The position numbers and the translations under genes are program-made. Shown here one piece after another: positions 5,462-9,688 of a stretch of DNA of 9,688 bases; position 1 is the stretch's first letter; each line of letters begins with the position of its first letter. The notes under the pieces are model-generated. The model was not told the origin of the DNA and made no database searches. It saw only the letters and a list, made by a program, of their open reading frames with translations. Source of the stretch: Bacteroidales bacterium (GTDB lineage Bacteria > Bacteroidota > Bacteroidia > Bacteroidales > JALTDM01); contig JALTDM010000141.1 in assembly GCA_027074135.1 (NCBI GenBank), forward strand, positions 1-9,688. The letters are read 5' to 3'.

Positions 5462-7627
5462 CTAAGCAGTTTCTTCTGCTGCTTCGTATTCATTCAACAA
5501 TTTTTCTTGGATATCATGAGGAACAGGTGCATATTCGTCAAATTTCATTGTAAAGGTTGCCCTACCACCTGTAACAGATTTAAGCGCTGTAGAATAACTT
5601 CTCAATTCTGCAAGCGGCACCTTAGCAATGATTTTTTCAAACCCGTTTTCACTTGAACTACCTTGCAAAATTGCTCTTCTTGTTTGGAGATCACTTATTA
5701 CATCACCCATTCTGTCAGATGGGGTAAGAATTTCTAATAAATATACAGGTTCGAGAATCTTTGGCCCAGCTTTTTTAAATGCATCTTTAAAGGCATTTCT
5801 ACCTGCAATTTTAAATGAAATTTCATTTGAGTCAACCGGATGCATCTTACCGTCAAATACATAAACCCTTATATCACGTGCATAAGAACCTGTAAGCGGT
5901 CCTTCTTCCATTTTTTCCATTATACCTTTGAGAATTGCAGGCATAAACTTACTATCTATCACACCACCTACAATGCAGTTATAATATTCGAGTTTACCAC
6001 CCCAATCAAGGTCAATAACTTGCTTATCTCTAATATTCAATTTAATATCTTTTCCTTCCAATTTAAAAGAAGTTGATTCGGGAGCACCTTCAACGTATGG
6101 TTCAATTACAAGGTGAACTTCACCGAATTGTCCTGCACCACCAGATTGTTTTTTGTGCCTGTAGCCTGCATAAGCAGACTTGGTAATGGTTTCACGATAA
6201 GGAATTTTTGCAGGAATAAATTCACTTTCAACTTTATAAATATTATCGAGATGCCATTTTACAATATTTAGTTGATATTCGCCTTGTCCATGCAAAATAG
6301 TTTGTTTTAATTCCTTTGAATACTCAACTTTAACACTAAGGTCTTCGTCTTGAATTTGAGAAAGTGCTTCACTAAGTTTTTCTTCTTCTCCATCTTTTGT
6401 AGGCTTAATTGCAATACTAAATTTAGACTGTGGCATGTTAAGTGGCGGGAATTGCCAATCTAAACCGGGTTCGTTAACTGTGTGATTTGTTTTTGTAGAT
6501 TTAACTTTAACAGTAGCCCCGATATCACCAGCTACAAGTTCCGGTACTTTAATTCTGTTTTTACCTGCTACCACAAAAAGTTGTGCAAATCTTTCTTTAG
6601 TATTGTTAGCGGAAACATTTATCAAATCTTGATTTTCTACTACCTTACCGGACATCACCTTAAAGAAGTTAATCTTACCGATATGTTCTTCATATGTGGT
6701 CTTGAATATAAACAATGAAGTAGGTCCGTTTTCATCATATTTAACTTCCTTACCGTCGGTTGTTTTCGGAGGCTCAACATCTAACGGGGAAGGTCCTGCA
6801 TTAACTATGAAATCTATAACTCTCCATACACCTACATTTTTCTTTGAACTTGCACAAAAAACAGGATAAATATCACCCAACAACATACCTTCTTTAAGTC
6901 CCTTCCTCATTTCATCTTCGGTGAGAGTGTCATTTTCAAAGAAAATCTCCATCAATTCTTCATCATTTTCAGCAGCTTTTTCAATAAGTTCTTGTTGGTA
7001 TTCTTTTGCATTATCCATTTCTGATTCTGGAATATCCAATATTTCAGGTTCTTTTTTATCAGGAGAGTATTTATACATTTTCATTGTTATCACGTCAATA
7101 ATCGTATCAAAATCATTTCCCTGATTTACGGGATATTGAGCAATCACAACCTTGCCACCAAATCTCATCTTAAGTGTTTCAATAGAATTTTGGAAATTAG
7201 CTTTTTCGTGATCTAATTGGTTAATAACAAAAACCATTGGCAAATTCCACTGACGGGCATATCTGGCTTGAATTTCCGTTCCTACTTCAACACCATTTTG
7301 TGAATTTATAAGCATTAATGCAAGTTCTGAAACACGTAAAGAAGGAATAAGTTGCCCTATAAAATCATCAGCACCAGGGTTATCTAATACATTAATTTTA
7401 TGTTTATTAAATTCAGTATGAAGTAATGAAGAAAAAACTGAAATTTCATTTTCTTGTTCAATGGGTTTAAAATCCGAAACAGTATTTTTACTTCCAACAT
7501 TTCCCATTCTGTCTATTACTCCACCATTGTACAAAATACATTCCGCAAAAGTAGTTTTTCCGGAACCACTGTTACCTAAAAGAGCTACATTTCTAATTTC
7601 TTTAGTCTTATATACTTTCATAGTCAT
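5462..7627 (-). CDS. fusA2: EF-G paralogue (EF-G2 type) with degenerate GTPase motifs
   Basis: This 721-residue protein has the complete EF-G layout: G domain (1-290), domain II (from 302), III (about 410-480), IV (about 485-610, with the tip loop SGGAGQFG at 495-502 and HPVDSNE from 596) and V (to about 700). It is not the canonical factor. The P-loop is GNSGSGKTT (18-26) instead of AHIDAGKTT. G3 is DNPGA (82-86) instead of DTPGH, so the catalytic histidine is absent. G4 is NQLD (136-139) instead of NKxD, and the switch I RGITI motif is not recognisable. It closely resembles the EF-G2 of Bacteroides thetaiotaomicron, reported to support translation without GTP hydrolysis and to matter under starvation and in gut colonisation. 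Automated pipelines would call it fusA. ATG 7621 (MKVYKTKEI) is an alternative start 2 codons downstream. It is divergent from serS. Confidence 0.93.
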   Translation of the reverse strand: MTMKVYKTKEIRNVALLGNSGSGKTTFAECILYNGGVIDRMGNVGSKNTVSDFKPIEQENEISVFSSLLHTEFNKHKINVLDNPGADDFIGQLIPSLRVSELALMLINSQNGVEVGTEIQARYARQWNLPMVFVINQLDHEKANFQNSIETLKMRFGGKVVIAQYPVNQGNDFDTIIDVITMKMYKYSPDKKEPEILDIPESEMDNAKEYQQELIEKAAENDEELMEIFFENDTLTEDEMRKGLKEGMLLGDIYPVFCASSKKNVGVWRVIDFIVNAGPSPLDVEPPKTTDGKEVKYDENGPTSLFIFKTTYEEHIGKINFFKVMSGKVVENQDLINVSANNTKERFAQLFVVAGKNRIKVPELVAGDIGATVKVKSTKTNHTVNEPGLDWQFPPLNMPQSKFSIAIKPTKDGEEEKLSEALSQIQDEDLSVKVEYSKELKQTILHGQGEYQLNIVKWHLDNIYKVESEFIPAKIPYRETITKSAYAGYRHKKQSGGAGQFGEVHLVIEPYVEGAPESTSFKLEGKDIKLNIRDKQVIDLDWGGKLEYYNCIVGGVIDSKFMPAILKGIMEKMEEGPLTGSYARDIRVYVFDGKMHPVDSNEISFKIAGRNAFKDAFKKAGPKILEPVYLLEILTPSDRMGDVISDLQTRRAILQGSSSENGFEKIIAKVPLAELRSYSTALKSVTGGRATFTMKFDEYAPVPHDIQEKLLNEYEAAEETA

Positions 7628-7647
7628 GCCTATTTTTAAATTTTTTT

Positions 7648-7655
7648 CAAAGGTA
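7648..7655 (-). promoter_or_regulatory. -7 box of the EF-G paralogue
   Basis: The minus strand reads TACCTTTG, identical to the ychF box and an exact TAnnTTTG match, 20 nt before the ATG at 7627. No convincing -33 box lies 17-21 nt upstream, which would fit a promoter that depends on an activator. The whole divergent gap to serS is only 98 bp. Confidence 0.6.
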
Positions 7656-7677
7656 ATAAATTTTTATCATACCGATA

Positions 7678-7707
7678 TTTCACTTAAAATATTTTGTTGT
7701 ATGTTTG
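7678..7707 (+). promoter_or_regulatory. Promoter of serS
   Basis: TTTC (7678-7681, one base from TTTG) and TATGTTTG (7700-7707, exact) are separated by 18 nt, the same spacing as in the ychF and DUF2795 promoters. The box ends 18 nt before the ATG at 7726. I see no T-box or other tRNA-sensing leader; the leader is only about 12 nt. Confidence 0.65.
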
Positions 7708-7725
7708 GCACAAAATTGAAATGAT

Positions 7726-9018
7726 ATGATCAACAGAAAATTCATTAAGGAAAATCCTGATTTTGTTATAGAAAGATTGAAAATAAAAAACTTCGACGCA
7801 AAACCTATTGTTGATAAAATTCTTTCTAAAGAAGAGATTGCAGCAAAATTACGTTTGGGTGTTGAGAATAATAATGCGGAAATAAACTCGATATCAAAAA
7901 ATATTGGGGAATTGTATAAATCAGGACAAAAAGAAGAAGCTGAAAAATTAAAAGAAAAAACAACTATCATAAAAGAAAAAAACAAACAACTCTCTGACAA
8001 ACTGAATAAAATTGAAAAAGAAATTTTTGATCTTATCCTTAAACTACCAAACCTCCCCCATAAAAGCGTACCTGCCGGCATATCTGAAAAAGACAACGAG
8101 ATAATCAAAGAAAATAAAATAAAAAAGGATTTACCTCAAAAGCTTTTACCCCACTGGGAATTGGCAAAGAAATATGATCTCATAGATTTTGAAATTGGGA
8201 GTAAACTTACAGGTTCTGGATTTCCCGTTTTTACGAATAATGGAGCAGTATTAGTTCGTGCACTTATTAATTTCTTTCTTGATGAAGCAAAAAAAGAAGG
8301 ATACAAAGAATTTATTCCACCGTATATGGTAAACGAAGAGACTGCATTCGGCACAGGACAACTTCCTGACAAAGAGGGACAGATGTATCATATAACAGAA
8401 GACAACTTTTACCTTGTGCCAACTGCAGAAGTACCTTTGACCAATATATATCGCAATGCAATAATCGAAGAAAAAGAAATACCTGTAAAATTAACGGCAT
8501 ATACACCGTGTTTCAGACGAGAAGCCGGTTCTTATGGGAAAGATGTTAAAGGTTTGAATCGTGTTCACCAATTCGACAAGGTAGAAATTGTACAAATAGC
8601 ACATCCCGACAAATCTTATGAAGTACTTAATGAAATGGTCAAGTATGTAGAAGGTTTATTAATAAAACTCGGATTGCCATATAGAATAGTAAAGCTTTGT
8701 GGAGGAGATTTGAGCTTCACCTCTGCTCTAACTTATGACTTTGAGGTTTATAGCCCGGGACAAGACAAATGGTTAGAAGTAAGCTCAGTTTCCAATTTTG
8801 AAACCTTCCAAGCAAACAGGTTGAAATTAAGAATAAAGACAAAAGACAAAAAGAAAGTTCAAGCACATACATTAAACGGTAGTGCATTGGCTTTACCAAG
8901 AATTATAGCAGCAATATTGGAAAATTACCAAACAAGCGTAGGAATCAAAATTCCGGATATTCTGGTAGAATACACGAATTTTGACATAATAAAGCCGAAA
9001 AACAATAAAAAAGGTTAA
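7726..9018 (+). CDS. serS: Seryl-tRNA synthetase
   Basis: This 430-residue class II aminoacyl-tRNA synthetase charges tRNA-Ser with serine in the cytoplasm. The N-terminus (MINRKFIKENPDFVIERL) and the lysine/glutamate-rich helices to about residue 105 form the antiparallel coiled-coil arm that reads the long variable arm of tRNA-Ser. The catalytic core shows the TAEVPLT serine-binding motif (233-239) and motif 2, CFRREAGSYGKDVKG with HQFDKVE (from 262). Motif 3 is NGSALALPR (384-392). All expected catalytic positions are present and the length is normal. The ATG at 7721 is out of frame with an immediate stop, so 7726 is the start. It has its own promoter and a terminator-like hairpin at the stop codon. 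Confidence 0.98.
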   Translation: MINRKFIKENPDFVIERLKIKNFDAKPIVDKILSKEEIAAKLRLGVENNNAEINSISKNIGELYKSGQKEEAEKLKEKTTIIKEKNKQLSDKLNKIEKEIFDLILKLPNLPHKSVPAGISEKDNEIIKENKIKKDLPQKLLPHWELAKKYDLIDFEIGSKLTGSGFPVFTNNGAVLVRALINFFLDEAKKEGYKEFIPPYMVNEETAFGTGQLPDKEGQMYHITEDNFYLVPTAEVPLTNIYRNAIIEEKEIPVKLTAYTPCFRREAGSYGKDVKGLNRVHQFDKVEIVQIAHPDKSYEVLNEMVKYVEGLLIKLGLPYRIVKLCGGDLSFTSALTYDFEVYSPGQDKWLEVSSVSNFETFQANRLKLRIKTKDKKKVQAHTLNGSALALPRIIAAILENYQTSVGIKIPDILVEYTNFDIIKPKNNKKG

Positions 9019-9035
9019 AATAATGCAACCTTTTT
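9007..9035. terminator. Terminator-like hairpin at the serS stop codon
   Basis: AAAAAGGTT (9008-9016) pairs perfectly with AACCTTTTT (9027-9035) around a 10-nt loop. The stem is AT-rich with only two G-C pairs. The arm overlaps the last codons and stop of serS, and the trailing T-run would work on the plus strand. Confidence 0.5.
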
Positions 9036-9068
9036 GATAATAACATCGTATCAATCTACGTAAAAATA

Positions 9069-9098
9069 TTTGCTATTTAAAAAATTAGACTATTTTTG
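9069..9098 (+). promoter_or_regulatory. Promoter of the DUF2795 gene
   Basis: TTTG (9069-9072), an 18-nt spacer and TATTTTTG (9091-9098) match both Bacteroidota boxes exactly. Transcription would start near 9105, leaving a leader of about 30 nt before the ATG at 9134. With the ychF promoter this is the best promoter in the window. Confidence 0.75.
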
Positions 9099-9133
9099 CA
9101 CAACTTTTTTAAGTTTAACCAAAAATTTCGCCT

Positions 9134-9355
9134 ATGTATTGGACATTAGAATTGGCTTCCAAGTTGGAAGATGCTCCCTGGCCCGCAACAAAAGACGAAC
9201 TGATAGATTACGCTATCAGATCGGGAGCACCGTTGGAAGTTATTGAAAATCTACAAGAACTTGAAGACGAAGGCGAAGTGTATGAAAGTATCGAAGACAT
9301 TTGGCCTGATTATCCTACTAAAGAGGATTTCTTCTTTAACGAAGATGAGTATTAA
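9134..9355 (+). CDS. DUF2795 family small acidic protein
   Basis: This 73-residue cytoplasmic protein has no signal peptide or membrane segment. The sequence (MYWTLELASKLEDAPWPATKD at the start, then ELIDYAIRSGAP, VIENLQELEDEGE and IWPDYPTKEDFFFNEDEY) matches the short, very conserved Bacteroidota members of DUF2795. It is strongly acidic (more than a quarter Asp and Glu, mostly in the second half). The first half looks like a small helical domain; the acidic tail could bind a basic or metal partner. No function is established. Its own strong promoter and terminator make it a single-gene unit, which suggests steady expression. Confidence 0.92.
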   Translation: MYWTLELASKLEDAPWPATKDELIDYAIRSGAPLEVIENLQELEDEGEVYESIEDIWPDYPTKEDFFFNEDEY

Positions 9356-9359
9356 GAAG

Positions 9360-9388
9360 AAAAAAAGCCGCCAACAAGCGGCTTTTTT
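9360..9388 (+). terminator. Intrinsic terminator of the DUF2795 gene
   Basis: GCCGC (9366-9370), a CAACAA loop and GCGGC (9377-9381) are followed by seven T (9382-9388). The preceding A-run (9360-9365) can pair with the T-run, so it may also act on the minus strand. It begins 4 nt after the stop codon. Confidence 0.92.
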
Positions 9389-9419
9389 TGTAGTGCACAA
9401 GTCAAAAAAATCACAAATA

Positions 9420-9451
9420 AAAAAGTCCAACCTAATTTAATTGGGCTTTTT
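9420..9451 (-). terminator. Hairpin terminator behind the tRNA fragment
   Basis: AAAAAGTCCAA (9420-9430) pairs with TTGGGCTTTTT (9441-9451) around a 10-nt loop, an 11-bp stem with one G-T wobble. It starts directly after the 3' end of the tRNA fragment on the minus strand, where a tRNA gene would have its terminator. It is symmetric and could also stop plus-strand readthrough. Confidence 0.75.
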
Positions 9452-9452
9452 A

Positions 9453-9474
9453 TGTCGGGGTGGTGAGATTCGAA
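9453..9474 (-). other. Proline-type tRNA 3'-end fragment, candidate attachment site
   Basis: On the minus strand, TTCGAATCTCACCACCCCGA fits tRNA positions 54-73: T-loop TTCGAAT, T-stem 3' strand CTCAC, acceptor 3' strand CACCCCG, and discriminator A, followed by CA. An acceptor end with G72 and A73 (hence C1) is characteristic of bacterial tRNA-Pro. The T-stem 5' strand should read GTGAG, but the sequence there is TTCGC, so the tRNA is cut exactly at the T-loop and no tRNA body follows (9475-9550). Such 3' fragments are typical of the distal att site of elements that integrate into tRNA genes. Identity as tRNA-Pro and the att role are inference. Confidence 0.65.
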
Positions 9475-9688
9475 GCGAAAAAAATTGGAAAAATCACGAA
9501 AAAATGCTATTATTTGACTTAATTTGGGCTTAATTTTAGCAAAAAGTGTCCCGTTTCTGTCCCGTTTCATCGTTTTTAATTAATTAATTCACAGGCGAAT
9601 ATAGATTAATTCTTTTAACTTTAAAATGTTTTTTTGCAGTATTTTTTTTGCCGTTTTTTCAAAAAACCTTACTCGGTTAGTATATAAG
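9475..9688. other. AT-rich sequence beyond the tRNA fragment, no convincing gene
   Basis: No open frame here has coding character. The sequence contains A and T runs, an 11-bp tandem repeat at 9547-9568 and a short TTAATTAATTAATT stretch (9576-9589). If the tRNA fragment is an att site, this is the terminal sequence of an integrated element whose genes lie beyond the window. Confidence 0.45.
9547..9568. repeat. Perfect 11-bp tandem direct repeat
   Basis: TGTCCCGTTTC occurs twice without a gap (9547-9557 and 9558-9568). Its GC content stands out from the AT-rich surroundings. One helical turn of spacing on the same face of DNA, about 75 bp inside the candidate att site, fits recombinase or excisionase arm sites, but it is not proven. 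Confidence 0.8.

Noticed and set aside
7680..8108. 142-residue minus-strand open frame opposite the start of serS
   Set aside because: It is the antisense shadow of the lysine/glutamate-rich coiled-coil region of serS and extends over the serS promoter.
8875..8901. serS motif 3 reading NGSALALPR instead of the E. coli-like NGSGLA form
   Set aside because: As far as I can recall, this is the ordinary form in Bacteroidota SerRS and not a defect.
9454..9550. A complete tRNA gene on the minus strand
   Set aside because: The T-stem 5' half does not pair, and no anticodon arm, D-arm or 5' acceptor strand can be found upstream. Only the 3' end is present.
9352..9570. 72-residue minus-strand open frame at the right end
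   Set aside because: It runs through the tRNA fragment and two terminator hairpins, has no family resemblance, and a stop lies four codons ahead of its ATG. It is a chance frame.
9576..9589. TTAATTAATTAATT as a possible origin or operator
   Set aside because: It is a short simple-sequence stretch in very AT-rich DNA, with no other origin signals such as DnaA boxes nearby.
9626..9688. Short plus-strand frame open to the window edge (starts MFFCSIFFAVFSK)
   Set aside because: Only 21 codons are visible, made mostly of T-runs, with no -7 box of good quality. It cannot be supported without sequence to the right.

Overview
The window comes from a low-GC member of the Bacteroidota, probably a Bacteroidales-like or related uncultured lineage. 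Three signs support this. Two genes (2-967 and 3307-4560) end in type IX secretion (T9SS) C-terminal sorting domains. Families typical of the phylum are present: DUF6150, DUF3108, a Bacteroides-type EF-G paralogue and the acidic DUF2795 protein. Almost every gene start is preceded by the Bacteroidota -7 promoter box TAnnTTTG instead of a sigma70 -10 box. Shine-Dalgarno sequences are essentially absent, as is usual in this phylum.

Layout. 2-967 (+) is the 3' end of a large T9SS-exported protein, possibly a secreted subtilisin-like protease. It meets ychF (972-2075, -) tail to tail. Next upstream of ychF is a tiny exported repeat protein of the DUF6150 / 7(1) septoil-knot family (2114-2449, -). 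It is divergent, over only 29 bp, from an eIF2B/ribose-bisphosphate-isomerase-like protein (2479-3252, +). A T9SS-exported endonuclease/exonuclease/phosphatase-family nuclease follows (3307-4560, +). It ends one base from the stop of a DUF3108 envelope protein (4562-5368, -). Upstream of that, after a clear intrinsic terminator, lies an EF-G paralogue with a degenerate GTPase site (5462-7627, -). It is divergent from serS (7726-9018, +). A DUF2795 protein (9134-9355, +) with its own promoter and terminator closes the coding part.

Right edge (9356-9688). This stretch has no convincing gene. It holds the DUF2795 terminator, a second hairpin, and then on the minus strand a 22-base piece matching the T-loop-to-acceptor 3' end of a proline-type tRNA. 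The 5' part of the tRNA is missing, and the sequence beyond is AT-rich with a perfect 11-bp tandem repeat. I read this as the distal attachment site of an integrative element whose body lies to the right, outside the window.

How the genes fit together. Most genes appear to be transcribed alone, each from a box 15-35 nt ahead of its ATG. There is no obvious operon and no single pathway. Three products concern translation (YchF, the EF-G paralogue, SerRS) and four are exported (two T9SS cargo proteins, the knot-family protein, the DUF3108 protein). The items most worth following up are the GTPase-degenerate EF-G2, the knot-family protein, the eIF2B-like protein without its catalytic cysteine, and the tRNA-fragment att site.
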